From the NCBI RefSeq assembly GCF_014863585.1, contig NZ_CP062253.1, positions 3,746,501 to 3,810,500 on the forward strand: a stretch of DNA of 64,000 bases, in the 5' to 3' direction. The notes under the pieces were generated by a model. The model worked only from the letters and a program-made list of their open reading frames with translations. It was not told the origin of the DNA and ran no database searches. The position numbers and the translations under genes were made by a program. Shown here in pieces: positions 1 through 7,930 of this stretch (positions within the stretch are counted from its first letter, which is position 1; each line of letters begins with the position of its first letter). Source of the stretch: Pseudomonas gozinkensis (GTDB lineage Bacteria; Pseudomonadota; Gammaproteobacteria; Pseudomonadales; Pseudomonadaceae).

Positions 1-411
1 ATCGAGCTGACGGAGCCGAAGAAGGTCGGCACCGAGGATGAACCGGCGACGGCGCCGCCTGCGCTTACGGTGCGCAGCAGTGACAGCAAGGGGTTTCGAC
101 TGGACATTATTCGTAGCGCGGCGGATCAGCCGGGGGCGTTGCAACGGGTGCGCTGGTGGCTCAAGGGGGACACGCTGTATCGCGCGGTGGCGCCGGCGCG
201 CAGTCGGTATCCGTTGCCGGCGCCTACGGCTGGGGTTGCGGTGTTGGGTGAGGTGAGTGATTTGCAGGTGCGGGTTTGGGAGGCGGACAAGGGGTGGCGG
301 CAGTTGAGCGGGAGTCGGCGGGAGGATCCGTTGGGGTTGGAGGTGCGGTTGACTCGGGAGACGGCGCAAGGGCCGGAGAAGTACCGGCAGGTCATGGGGC
401 CACTCCAATAA
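1..411 (+). CDS. Type II secretion pseudopilin, GspJ type (5' end outside window)
   Basis: The frame is open from the first base of the window to a TAA at 409-411, so only the last 136 codons are seen. The visible part matches the C-terminal half of GspJ minor pseudopilins: an RVRWWLKGDTLYRAV strand pair, then a DLQVRVWEADKGW segment and a PLGLEVRLT strand near the end. GspJ sits in the tip of the type II secretion pseudopilus in the inner membrane and periplasm. The neighbouring Vre-like trio resembles the locus beside the hxc secretion genes of P. aeruginosa, where hxcW encodes the GspJ protein, so an Hxc-type system is likely. The N-terminal prepilin peptide cannot be checked. A GTG at 70 is only an internal codon. 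Confidence 0.7.
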   Translation: MELTEPKKVGTEDEPATAPPALTVRSSDSKGFRLDIIRSAADQPGALQRVRWWLKGDTLYRAVAPARSRYPLPAPTAGVAVLGEVSDLQVRVWEADKGWRQLSGSRREDPLGLEVRLTRETAQGPEKYRQVMGPLQ

Positions 412-430
412 CTGGGTTCACTGAGGTCCC

Positions 431-534
431 CGTGGGAGCTGCGGTGCGACGATTCGACTTGCCAGCGATGGGGTCTGCACATCCAACATCTCATTGCCTG
501 ACATACCGCTATCGCTGGCAAGCCAGCTCCCACA
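431..534. repeat. REP palindrome pair, left arm interrupted
   Basis: The right copy (511-534) is the standard Pseudomonas element ATCGCTGGCAAGCCAGCTCC followed by CACA. The facing copy (431-469) begins GTGGGAGCTG and ends CTTGCCAGCGAT, but about 15 extra bases separate the halves. The pair lies between two convergent genes. Confidence 0.8.
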
Positions 535-566
535 AGGTTCTATGGTGTTTGTGGGGGTTGTGTTAG

Positions 567-1538
567 TTAGCTGAGGACTACGACGCCGCCCGGCAACTCG
601 GTGCATTTGACGCCGTAGGCATCGCGGATCAGTGCGCCTACGCCGGCCAGTTGGTCGAGGGAGAAACGTGCCTGTACGCGGCGTTGGCCGAGTTCGCGAT
701 TGAGCAACAGCAACATGCCCGGGCGGTAGCGGTTGATCTCGTCGATCATCTGGCTGAGGGTCGTGCCGTTGAACACCAGGACCTGTTGGCGCCAGTTGGT
801 TACCGCCGCTGTGTCGACACTTTGCACCGTGCCGACCTGTTGCGCGTCGTAGGTCAATTGCTGACCCGGTTCCAGGCGCAGGCTGCGGCCTTCAACTTCC
901 ACTTCTACTGCGCCATCGAGGCAAGTCACGCACACCTGCTGATCGAGGTTGCGCAGGTTGAACCGCGCCCTGCTCGCCCGCAACCAACCGCCTCCGGCCT
1001 GCATCGCCATGGGCAGCCGTGCGGTCTGCACTTCGACTTCGCCGCTGACCAGTTCAAAGCCTTGCACGCCCTCATCCACCGAACGCTGGTTGATGCGGGT
1101 CTGGGTGTTCAGTTCCAGACTCAGGCCATCCGCCGGTTCGACCCGACGTTGCTGGCCGACTTCGGTGATGTAATCAGCGCCAAGTCCGGAGAACCCGCCT
1201 GGTATCGTGCCACGTACCAACAGGAACGCCGCCGACGCCGCAATCGCGCCGCCGAGAAAGGCCCGTCGTCCAAACCGTCGTGGCGCCTGCATTGCTTCCG
1301 CCGCCGGTTGCAGCAGGTGCCACAAGGCCTTGCACTCTTCAAAGGCGCGGGCGTGTTCGGGGCTTTGGGCGCACCACTGGCGCAGCGCTCGGGCGTCGGC
1401 GACCGTGGCGCGGCCGGAGGTCAGCAGGATCAGCCAGTCGCGGGCTTCGCTTTGCAGACGCTCGGCAGGCGTGGGCTCGGCAGGTGTCAGACGGAAGATG
1501 TTCAAACGCACAGGTACTCGACGGGTTGATCGGGACAC
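567..1538 (-). CDS. FecR/VreR-like anti-sigma factor
   Basis: A 323-residue FecR-family cell-surface-signalling regulator. An N-terminal cytoplasmic sigma-binding region (about 25-85, with RDWLILLTSGRATVADARAL) is followed by one transmembrane helix near 93-109, a periplasmic FecR domain (about 123-230, ITEVGQQRRVEPADG) and a C-terminal domain with GTTLSQMIDEINRYRPG. It would hold the adjacent ECF sigma factor until a periplasmic signal arrives, and some FecR proteins are also needed for sigma activity. It is the third gene of vreA-vreI-vreR order, 12 bp after the sigma gene. The GTG start at 1538 has a poor Shine-Dalgarno; another GTG nine codons in (at 1511) is possible. VreR is the best match by context. 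Confidence 0.85.
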   Translation of the reverse strand: MSRSTRRVPVRLNIFRLTPAEPTPAERLQSEARDWLILLTSGRATVADARALRQWCAQSPEHARAFEECKALWHLLQPAAEAMQAPRRFGRRAFLGGAIAASAAFLLVRGTIPGGFSGLGADYITEVGQQRRVEPADGLSLELNTQTRINQRSVDEGVQGFELVSGEVEVQTARLPMAMQAGGGWLRASRARFNLRNLDQQVCVTCLDGAVEVEVEGRSLRLEPGQQLTYDAQQVGTVQSVDTAAVTNWRQQVLVFNGTTLSQMIDEINRYRPGMLLLLNRELGQRRVQARFSLDQLAGVGALIRDAYGVKCTELPGGVVVLS

Positions 1539-1550
1539 TAAATCGGAGCT

Positions 1551-2102
1551 TCATTCACTAGACGGTTTTCCGGCCCCGCGACCGAACCGCTGAAACACTT
1601 TTCTTTCCAGTTTGGCCGCGCAGTGTCCGAGGGCAGCCTTGATTTCCTTCTCGACCATGCGCGTGGAGATGCCGAAACGCTGGGAGATTTCCAGGTGCGG
1701 CGCTTCTTCCAGGCGTGCGGCGATGAAGATCCGGCGCCGCCGCGCGGGCAGCTCGTAGAGGGCGCTAAGCAGGGACTGGATTTCCTTCTGGCCGCCGACC
1801 ACGCGCATCGGGTCCAGCGCTTCGTCGCTGACTTGCAGCAGTTCTTCGACTTCGCTGCCGGTGAGCAGCCGCGCGTCGGCCTGGCGGCGGTCGGCGGCGA
1901 TGTTCAGGGCCATGCGATAGAGGTAGGCGTTGGGCCGCAAAAGGTTTGGCGGCGCTTCCATGCGGTCGACCCGCAGGTAGGTTTCGTGCAGCACGTCGTT
2001 GGCCAGGTCCTCCGAGCCGAGACGGCGTCGCAGGCGCACCCGAAAGTCCTCGTAGGACGTCAGGAACAGCTGGACCATCGAACTTTGTCCGGCGTCTTTC
2101 AT
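1551..2102 (-). CDS. ECF sigma factor, VreI/FecI-like
   Basis: A 183-residue iron-starvation-type ECF sigma factor. Region 2 covers about residues 9-75 (DLANDVLHETYLRV, then RPNAYLYRMALNIAADRRQ) and region 4 about 120-170 (ELPARRRRIFIAARLEEAPH, then a helix-turn-helix around EISQRFGISTRMVEKEIKAAL). ATG at 2102 is preferred because GGAG lies about 8 bases upstream and because it overlaps the stop of the STN-domain gene by ATGA, implying translational coupling. It likely drives transcription of a secretion or partner locus, as VreI does for hxc genes in P. aeruginosa. No TonB-dependent receptor gene is adjacent, unlike classical FecI loci. Confidence 0.88.
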   Translation of the reverse strand: MKDAGQSSMVQLFLTSYEDFRVRLRRRLGSEDLANDVLHETYLRVDRMEAPPNLLRPNAYLYRMALNIAADRRQADARLLTGSEVEELLQVSDEALDPMRVVGGQKEIQSLLSALYELPARRRRIFIAARLEEAPHLEISQRFGISTRMVEKEIKAALGHCAAKLERKVFQRFGRGAGKPSSE

Positions 2103-2788
2103 CCCCCGGAAACTCCTTCCCATTGTGTGCATTCCATGCGCTTTCCTGACGATTCGGGTAACAACAGCAACGTGACTGGCTGGCGCAATGCGCCGGGTGT
2201 CGGCCGGTCGATTTTGAGCGTGTGAAAACTTTCTACCAGCGCTGCATCGCGCCGAACATCGCCGGTGGTGGTGACCAACCGGTTGTGCTGCACCACGCCG
2301 TCGCGGCCGATCCACAGCTGCAACACCGCGCGAAAACTGCCGGGCCGGGTCAGCGGCGAGCGGCACAGGTTGCGTTCAATCGCGGCCTGCACCGCCGTGG
2401 CGTAACTGCGGTTGACGGCTGCGCTAGCGGGGGTCGGTTTCTCCGCCGGCATCGGCACTTCCTCGACTTGCGCAACCTGCAAGGTGAACGCGTCGTCGCG
2501 GCTGTACTTGGCCATCAACCCGCTGCCGCCGAGCATCCGGCGCAACGCTTCAGCGGCGGTGAATTCGCCATCCACCGCCAGGGAACGCCGACCGCGACTC
2601 AACTGGCTGTCGACCAGCACCGCCATGCCGGTGGCGCGGCTGAACTGATCGAGGGCGCGGGCCAGTTCCTGGGCCGGAATGTGCAGCGTCATGCGCATGG
2701 TCGCTGGCATCGGGTCGGCGCCGGCGCGGCTCAGAAACAAGCCAAGCAGCAGCCCCAGACAGAGCTGGCGCACGAGCGCTGAGCGCAC
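2099..2788 (-). CDS. VreA-like STN-domain / TonB C-terminal domain signalling protein
   Basis: A 229-residue exported protein. A signal peptide (LVRQLCLGLLLGLFLSRAGA) is followed by a secretin/TonB N-terminal STN domain (about 30-105: TLHIPAQELARALDQFSRAT, later AAEALRRMLGGSGL) and a TonB-like C-terminal domain (about 130-215: YATAVQAAIERNL, RAVLQLWIGRDGVVQ). It has the signalling domain of a TonB-dependent transducer but no beta-barrel, the hallmark of VreA in the P. aeruginosa PUMA3 system. GTG at 2788 is chosen because GGGAGG lies 6 bases upstream; the ATG at 2845 has no ribosome-binding site and would put 19 residues before the signal peptide. It is first in a coupled operon with the sigma and anti-sigma genes. 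Confidence 0.85.
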   Translation of the reverse strand: MRSALVRQLCLGLLLGLFLSRAGADPMPATMRMTLHIPAQELARALDQFSRATGMAVLVDSQLSRGRRSLAVDGEFTAAEALRRMLGGSGLMAKYSRDDAFTLQVAQVEEVPMPAEKPTPASAAVNRSYATAVQAAIERNLCRSPLTRPGSFRAVLQLWIGRDGVVQHNRLVTTTGDVRRDAALVESFHTLKIDRPTPGALRQPVTLLLLPESSGKRMECTQWEGVSGG

Positions 2789-2968
2789 AACATCCTCCCT
2801 GGCACGGCCTCGCTGCACGGCTGATGTATCCCTGAAAACCGTCATCCTGAGGGCTGTTTATGAATCTGGTGTGACGGCCACTGCAAAAAAACCATCACGG
2901 GATCGGCGCCGCCGTTGCACTAGACTCTTGAGCTAGAGCGGCCCCTTCGGGCCGGCCAGGAGGCAGGC

Positions 2969-3283
2969 ATGAAATCAGTCTGGAAAGTCGCCCTCGGTGG
3001 GTTACTGCTGACGGTGTTTAGCGGTGCACATGCGGAGGAGCCGCTGGGCTGTGTCGAGGTAACGGTGGGCGGCTACAAGGCGCCGAATTACGATTGCCTG
3101 AGCCAGCAGATGGGCAACAACCCCGACGGCGCGGCGGCTGCGCAGAAGAATCAGGAAGCGATGAATGTGCCGATCAACAAGCGGCCGCCGAATCAGGTGG
3201 GGTTGGCGACGCCGGCGGCCACCAGTACGCGGATGGGCAATACGTTTGGCACGTCGGTGAAGCCGCAGCGCCCACCGAACTAG
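2969..3283 (+). CDS. Small exported protein of unknown function
   Basis: A 104-residue protein with a clear signal peptide (MKSVWKVALGGLLLTVFSGAHA) and a hydrophilic mature part rich in Pro, Asn and Gly with two Cys (LGCVEV, NYDCLSQQM). A good ribosome-binding site (AGGAGG at 2958-2963) precedes the ATG. It is divergent from the vreA-like gene across about 180 bp. TTGCAC with CTAGACT close behind and a small GGCCC/GGGCC hairpin precede it, so promoter elements are plausible but unproven. No domain is recognised. Its last codons belong to a 134-bp direct duplication. Confidence 0.75.
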   Translation: MKSVWKVALGGLLLTVFSGAHAEEPLGCVEVTVGGYKAPNYDCLSQQMGNNPDGAAAAQKNQEAMNVPINKRPPNQVGLATPAATSTRMGNTFGTSVKPQRPPN

Positions 3284-3530
3284 CTTTTACTGGATCGTTC
3301 CCACGCTCCCGCGTGGGAATGCAGCCCGTGACGCTCCGCGTCACTGGACGCGGAGCGTCCCTAGAGGCATTCCCACGCGGAGCATGGGAACGATCAAAAC
3401 CACAGCCACCGAACCAGCTTTTACTGGATCGTTCCCACGCTCCCGCGTGGGAATGCAGCCCGTGACGCTCCGCGTCACTGGACGCGGAGCGTCCTTAGAG
3501 GCATTCCCACGCGGAGCGTGGGAACGATCA
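3272..3530. repeat. 134-bp tandem duplication carrying two long palindromic repeats
   Basis: Sequence from CCACCGAAC at 3272 is repeated almost exactly from 3406, a period of 134 bp. Each copy holds a palindromic element of about 103 bp (3293-3395 and 3427-3529) whose ends are GATCGTTCCCACGCTC and GAGCATGGGAACGATC or GAGCGTGGGAACGATC, with inner CGTGACGCTCCGCGTCA. The copies differ at a few bases. The first copy starts inside the stop region of the upstream gene; the equivalent of its TAG is CAG in the second. Confidence 0.9.
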
Positions 3531-3555
3531 CCGTGTGGGGGGAGATCGCTCGTGA

Positions 3556-3996
3556 TCAGTCGCTGGGGATCTGGCGGAAGCTCACCGCCAGGCGATTCCA
3601 GCTGTTGATGGTACTGACGGCCATGGTCAGGTCCACCATTTCGCCTTCGTTGAACTGTTCCCGGGCTTGTTGGTAGACGTCGTCCGGTACATGACTTTCC
3701 GCCAGTAGCGTGACGGCCTCGGTCCACGCCAGCGCCGCACGCTCGCGCAGGTTGAAGAAGCCGCTGTCGCGCCAGACCGCGATAGCGTACAGCCGCCGAT
3801 CTGTCTCCCCTGCCCGCCGCGCTTCCACCGAATGCATGTCGGTGCAGAACGCGCAGCCGTTGAGTTGCGAGGCGCGGATCTTGATCAGGTGCAACAGCGG
3901 CGGCTCGATGCTCAGGCTGCTGGTCAGCGCTTCCAGGGCAATCATCGCTTTCATGGCTTTGGGTGAAGCGCTGTAGTAATCCAGACGCGGGGACAT
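3556..3996 (-). CDS. AhpD-like carboxymuconolactone decarboxylase family protein
   Basis: A 146-residue alkylhydroperoxidase-like protein. The family motif CAFCTDMHSVEAR (about residues 48-60) supplies the CxxC pair and the His of the AhpD proton-relay site. Proteins of this type reduce peroxides or act as general thiol-dependent oxidoreductases in the cytoplasm. Here the length and the single CMD domain fit the AhpD-like subgroup often placed next to MocR or AraC regulators. It is divergent from a MocR/GntR-aminotransferase regulator, which probably controls it. The substrate is not deducible. Confidence 0.88.
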   Translation of the reverse strand: MSPRLDYYSASPKAMKAMIALEALTSSLSIEPPLLHLIKIRASQLNGCAFCTDMHSVEARRAGETDRRLYAIAVWRDSGFFNLRERAALAWTEAVTLLAESHVPDDVYQQAREQFNEGEMVDLTMAVSTINSWNRLAVSFRQIPSD

Positions 3997-4112
3997 GGGC
4001 GGGCCTCGGGCAGCAGAAGAGTGATTTCACGGTAAGCGCTGGTTCGCCAGGGTTACAGCCCCAATTGCACGGAAAACAGGCAGACCACTGAACCCCGAGC
4101 CAAACACGATAC

Positions 4113-4204
4113 CTGTGGGAGCTGGCTTGCCAGCGATGGGGGAATTACATCCAACATAGATTTCAGCAGATATACCGCTATCGCTGGCAAGCCAGCTCCC
4201 ACAG
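4113..4204. repeat. REP palindrome pair (TGTGGGAGCTGGCTTGCC type)
   Basis: Facing copies at 4113-4137 and 4180-4204, in the intergenic region between the AhpD-like gene and the MocR regulator. Confidence 0.9.
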
Positions 4205-4308
4205 GGTACGTGACCAATTTGAGGGATTTGCACTACGCAACTTCTGCCGATACCGCATTCGGGAGTAATCTGGCCGGCACACTCAATCGCCCGGAGAGCC
4301 TCCTCGGT

Positions 4309-5745
4309 ATGGAACTTCATGTCGTGATCAACGGCCGCAAGGATCTGGCCGGTCAGTTGTACCAGCAACTGCGCGGCGCCATTGAATCCGGGCGTCTGGC
4401 TGCCGGCACGCAGTTGCCGCCCAGCCGTTTGCTCGCCGAGCAATTGGGGATCTCGCGCAAGACCATTTCCGACACTTACGCGCAGCTCACCTACGAGAAT
4501 TTCCTCACCGGCGTGATCGGCAAAGGCACTTACGTCAACGCCCGCTCGACGCCGGTGCAGCGCAAGCAAAGCCATTCCGAGCTGGCCAGTTCCGAGGTGA
4601 TCGAGAGCTGGCGCAATCTGCCGGTGTTTCTGCGTCATCCAACGCTCGAGGGTTCGCTGCGCTACGACTTCATCGGCGGCGCCACCAGCAAGGGCCAGTT
4701 TCCCCAGGATGACTGGCGCCGCTGCGTCTCTCACGCGCTGCGGCAGATGGCCAATTCCAAAGGTTTCTACAGCGTGCCGGAAGGCCTGCCGGCGCTGCGC
4801 AATGCGATTGCCCGGCACATCGCGTTTTCCCGTGGCGTGAACTGTCAGGACGAGGACATCGTGGTCTGTAACGGCGCGCAACAGGCGCTGGATCTGATCA
4901 CCCGGGTGTTGATCCGCCCCGGCAGTCTGGTGGCGATGGAAGATCCGGGTTACCCGCCGGCGCGGTTGCTGTTCGGCACTCACGGGGCAACGGTGGTCGG
5001 CGTGCCGGTGGATGCCGAGGGCATTCAGGTCGAGCGGATTCCCGAGGGCACGCGGCTGATCTACGTGACGCCGTCGCACCAGTTTCCGCTGGGCATGCCG
5101 ATGAGTCAGGCGCGGCGCGAGGCCCTGCTGGCACGGGCCCATGAACTCGGTGCGATCATCATCGAGGACGACTATGACAGTGAATTCCGCTACGAGGGCC
5201 GGCCGACCGATTCGCTGCACAACCTCGATCAGCGCGGCATCGTTGCCTACGTCGGCACCTTCTCGAAAACCCTGCTGCCGGAGCTGCGGCTCGGCTATGC
5301 GATCCTGCCGCCGGCGATCCTCGAAGCGGTGATCCGCGCCAAGCAGCTCACCGATCTGCACGCCTCCACCCTGCCCCAATGGGCGCTGGCCAAGTTCATC
5401 GCCGAGGGTTGCCTGCTCAAGCACATCCGCCGCTGCCACACCATTTATGCCCAGCGCCGCGAACGGATCCTGGCGCGCATGGCCACCGACCTGTCGCCGT
5501 GGCTGGAGGCCGTGCCGCCCAGCGCGGGTTTTCACATGGCGGTGTTCTGCAAGGTGCCCATCGACTTGCCGCTGGTGATCGAACTGGCAAAAAAAGTCGA
5601 AGTCGGGCTCTACGCCATCGACGGCTTCTATTACCAGCAGCCGGCAAGAAGCGGGATGTACTTCGGTTTCGGCGCCATCGAGACGCTGGACATCGATATC
5701 GCCCTCGACCGCCTGCGCGACATTCTGCAACAGGTCGTTGGTTAG
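4309..5745 (+). CDS. MocR-type regulator: GntR DNA-binding domain fused to aminotransferase fold
   Basis: A PLP-dependent regulator of 478 residues from ATG 4309. An N-terminal GntR winged helix (about 8-75: LAGQLYQQLRGAIESGRLAA, then LAEQLGISRKTISDTYAQL) is followed by a class I aminotransferase domain with the PLP-binding lysine in GTFSKTLLPELRLGY (Lys near 320) and DDYDSEFRY. MocR proteins use PLP, sometimes bound to an amino compound, as effector. The ATG at 4309 is preferred over a GTG at 4210 because GGAGAG lies 10 bases upstream and the GntR domain begins at once; the longer form would also start inside a REP-bearing spacer. Likely targets are the divergent AhpD-like gene or the ABM gene downstream, where a TAACC/GGTTA inverted repeat occurs at 5761-5777. 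Confidence 0.9.
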   Translation: MELHVVINGRKDLAGQLYQQLRGAIESGRLAAGTQLPPSRLLAEQLGISRKTISDTYAQLTYENFLTGVIGKGTYVNARSTPVQRKQSHSELASSEVIESWRNLPVFLRHPTLEGSLRYDFIGGATSKGQFPQDDWRRCVSHALRQMANSKGFYSVPEGLPALRNAIARHIAFSRGVNCQDEDIVVCNGAQQALDLITRVLIRPGSLVAMEDPGYPPARLLFGTHGATVVGVPVDAEGIQVERIPEGTRLIYVTPSHQFPLGMPMSQARREALLARAHELGAIIIEDDYDSEFRYEGRPTDSLHNLDQRGIVAYVGTFSKTLLPELRLGYAILPPAILEAVIRAKQLTDLHASTLPQWALAKFIAEGCLLKHIRRCHTIYAQRRERILARMATDLSPWLEAVPPSAGFHMAVFCKVPIDLPLVIELAKKVEVGLYAIDGFYYQQPARSGMYFGFGAIETLDIDIALDRLRDILQQVVG

Positions 5746-5865
5746 ATTGGCCTAAACGATTAACCGCCGATTGGTTATTGGTGATCCGTGGGTGCAGGCC
5801 TATCCTGCACAAGCGTTATCCCTCAATGAGCAGGATTCGTCCGGCCTGATTCAGGAGTGTGAGCA

Positions 5866-6159
5866 ATGTCCAACGAAGTGATCAACACCGTACAGGTGCA
5901 GGCTGCAGCCGGCCGATCGGAGGAGCTGGGCAAGCAGTTGCAGAAGATCGTCGAAACCCTGCGTGAAACGCCGGGCTGCGATTCCTACATGGTCGACCGC
6001 TGCCCCGAGGACAGCCACCGCTGGACGGTCAGCGCCCGCTGGCAGTCGGAAGCGGCAATGCAGGCGCATTTCAATCGCCCGGAAGCCCAGGGCTTCATCG
6101 ACCTGATCGACAGTCGTCTGGCCAATAGCGTGGATTTCAACTCTTTTCCAATCGTTTGA
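5866..6159 (+). CDS. Antibiotic biosynthesis monooxygenase (ABM) domain protein
   Basis: A 97-residue single-domain protein of the dimeric ferredoxin-like ABM fold (YgiN type): a first strand VINTVQVQAAAGRSEELGKQL, then CDSYMVDRCPEDSHRWTVSARW and AMQAHFNRPEAQGFIDLID. Relatives oxidise quinols without cofactor or simply bind small molecules. It follows the MocR regulator by about 120 bp with its own ribosome-binding site (AGGAGTG). A 7-bp hairpin (GTGCAGG/CCTGCAC, 5792-5810) sits in the spacer and could be an operator. The substrate is unknown. Confidence 0.85.
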   Translation: MSNEVINTVQVQAAAGRSEELGKQLQKIVETLRETPGCDSYMVDRCPEDSHRWTVSARWQSEAAMQAHFNRPEAQGFIDLIDSRLANSVDFNSFPIV

Positions 6160-6170
6160 CTTACTGACGC

Positions 6171-6262
6171 CATCGCTGGCAAGCCAGCTCCCACAGGTTT
6201 CGTGTAGTTCGCATGATTAATGAACTGCACGAAATCTTGTGGGAGCTGGCTTGCCAGCGATG
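6171..6262. repeat. REP palindrome pair (TGTGGGAGCTGGCTTGCC type)
   Basis: Facing copies at 6171-6196 and 6238-6262, directly after the ABM gene. Confidence 0.9.
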
Positions 6263-6385
6263 GCGTATTCGAAAGCGCAGAATCCCCCAGATTGGTCACC
6301 CAAACTTCCCGAACATTGGCCGTTTGAATACCCAGGCCCGCGGACTACTGTGATTACCGACTCCCCCACTTATCAGGTGATCACC

Positions 6386-6805
6386 ATGAAAGTCCTGCAC
6401 TTGCTTGCCGCCCCGCTCGCCGCTCTGGCCCTCACCATCAGCGCTTCGGCACTGGCCCACGGCACAGATTCCCCGTCCGAGAAAATCTCGGTGCTGCAGG
6501 ATCAGATGCTGAAAAACGTCCCCGGCAAAAAAGCCATGATGATCGAAGTCGATTACAAACCCGGCCAGTCCTCCATTGCCCACAAACACGACGGCACCGC
6601 CATGGCCTACGTGCTCGAAGGCGAGATCGTTTCCCAGGTCAAAGGTGAACAACCGATCACCTACAAGAAAGGTCAGTACTGGTACGAGCCGGCCGGTTCC
6701 GAGCATTTGATCTCGAAAAACGCCAGCAAGAGCAAGCCGGCCAAGTTGCTGGTGTTCATGGTGCTGTCGCCGGACGAACAAGTGCTGATCCCATTGAAAA
6801 ACTGA
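6386..6805 (+). CDS. Exported cupin-domain protein
   Basis: A 139-residue protein with a signal peptide (MKVLHLLAAPLAALALTISASALA) followed by a single cupin barrel. The metal-site motif is visible as GQSSIAHKHDGTAMAYVLEGE (His-Lys-His then Glu) and the second motif around GQYWYEPAGSEHLISKNAS. It would act in the periplasm. ATG 6386 with AGGTGA upstream is chosen because the signal peptide starts there; an in-frame start at 6239 would place 49 residues, partly from a REP element, in front. A hairpin terminator follows. The ligand is unknown. Confidence 0.85.
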   Translation: MKVLHLLAAPLAALALTISASALAHGTDSPSEKISVLQDQMLKNVPGKKAMMIEVDYKPGQSSIAHKHDGTAMAYVLEGEIVSQVKGEQPITYKKGQYWYEPAGSEHLISKNASKSKPAKLLVFMVLSPDEQVLIPLKN

Positions 6806-6828
6806 TGGTTGTTTAACCAGCCATAAAT

Positions 6829-6861
6829 AAAAGGCGCAAATTTTTGATTTACGCCTTTTTT
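6829..6861 (+). terminator. Rho-independent terminator after cupin gene
   Basis: AAAAGGCGCAAAT pairs with ATTTACGCCTTTT around a short loop and is followed by T residues. Confidence 0.8.
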
Positions 6862-7046
6862 ATTTCTCGCGGCAATTAATCAAGAACGCTTACAGCCAAT
6901 AAAACTATTGCATGACAGTCATTCAGCAAATTGTCAGGTTGTTTTGAGTTTGGCGGGAGTAGTCTGAGGCAACTGTCGCCGGTTCCATTTAATCAACCCC
7001 GACACCTCTGACTTTCCGACTGAAGTTGCTTCACGGGAGACTCACC

Positions 7047-7760
7047 ATGAAACTTGCCTTTGCCAGTACCTTGGCGATATCGGTTTTAGCGTTGTCCGCC
7101 TGTTCTGTTCCTACCGCCCCAAAAGCGGTTTCCTCCCTCGACACGCTGTTCACGCAACCGGTGGGTCGCAGCAGCGCCACCCAGGTCAAAAGCGGTCCCG
7201 GTGTCTCGCTGGGCGTGATTTACAGCCCAAGCACCCAGACCAACCGTGACTACCTGCGCAACTACCAGGCCAACGCCGGCACCGGTTTTGGCCAGAGCCT
7301 GCTGGTGCAGCCGATCCACGACGCCTACGTCGCCACCTCGAAACCGGACATGGCGGTAGATTGGGTCAAAGCCTCGCTGCAACGCCAGTTCGGTTCGGTC
7401 ACGGTGTACCCGGACATGCAGAGCCTGCGCGCGGCCAACCCGGATGTGGTAGCGATCGTCGACACTCACAGCCAGTTGATTACTTCGCGCAGTTCGGACG
7501 TCAAGGCGGATGTGAGTGCTGATTTTTATGACGGGAAGTTCAACTATATCGGCACCGCCAAAGGGACGGATGCCAGAGCCTTGAGTCCGTTATGGGCGGA
7601 TTACAAACGCTCGGAAGAGATCGTGGCGGATATTAATGAACAGCAGAATGTGCAAGTTCGGGCGTTGCAGAAGTTTGACCAGTCGCTCAGTAATTTGTTG
7701 ACCAGGCCGGCAGATAAGGTGTCGATGCTTGATAACAAACAAACACACAACTTGCAGTGA
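7047..7760 (+). CDS. Lipoprotein of unknown function
   Basis: A 237-residue predicted lipoprotein: MKLAFASTLAISVLALSAC gives a lipobox (LSAC) with the modified Cys at residue 19. The mature protein has a conserved-looking core (VSLGVIYSPSTQTNRDYLRN, KPDMAVDWVKASLQRQFGSVTVYPDM, VVAIVDTHSQLITSRSSDVKADVSADFYD), reminiscent of outer-membrane-anchored lipoproteins that carry a beta-sandwich after an alpha/beta lobe, but I cannot name a family. ATG 7047 follows GGGAG. It stands alone between a terminator and a REP pair. Confidence 0.8.
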   Translation: MKLAFASTLAISVLALSACSVPTAPKAVSSLDTLFTQPVGRSSATQVKSGPGVSLGVIYSPSTQTNRDYLRNYQANAGTGFGQSLLVQPIHDAYVATSKPDMAVDWVKASLQRQFGSVTVYPDMQSLRAANPDVVAIVDTHSQLITSRSSDVKADVSADFYDGKFNYIGTAKGTDARALSPLWADYKRSEEIVADINEQQNVQVRALQKFDQSLSNLLTRPADKVSMLDNKQTHNLQ

Positions 7761-7773
7761 CAAATAGGGCCTC

Positions 7774-7844
7774 ATCGCTGGCAAGCCAGCTCCCACAGGT
7801 ATCGGGAACACTGAAATATTTGTGGGAGCTGGCTTGCCAGCGAT
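7774..7844. repeat. REP palindrome pair (TGTGGGAGCTGGCTTGCC type)
   Basis: Facing copies at 7774-7799 and 7821-7844 with a short spacer, between the lipoprotein gene and the terminator of the dehydrogenase gene. Confidence 0.9.
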
Positions 7845-7878
7845 AGGGCCAGATCAAACAACACAAATCCATCAGGCA

Positions 7879-7916
7879 AAAAAAAGCCCCCGCATCTCAC
7901 AATGCAGGGGCTTTTT
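7879..7916 (-). terminator. Bidirectional rho-independent terminator
   Basis: AAAAAGCCCC(C)GCAT pairs with ATGC(A)GGGGCTTTTT. T tracts occur on both strands, so it can end both the glutamate dehydrogenase transcript and the lipoprotein transcript. Confidence 0.85.
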
Positions 7917-7930
7917 CATTCAGCAGCTAC

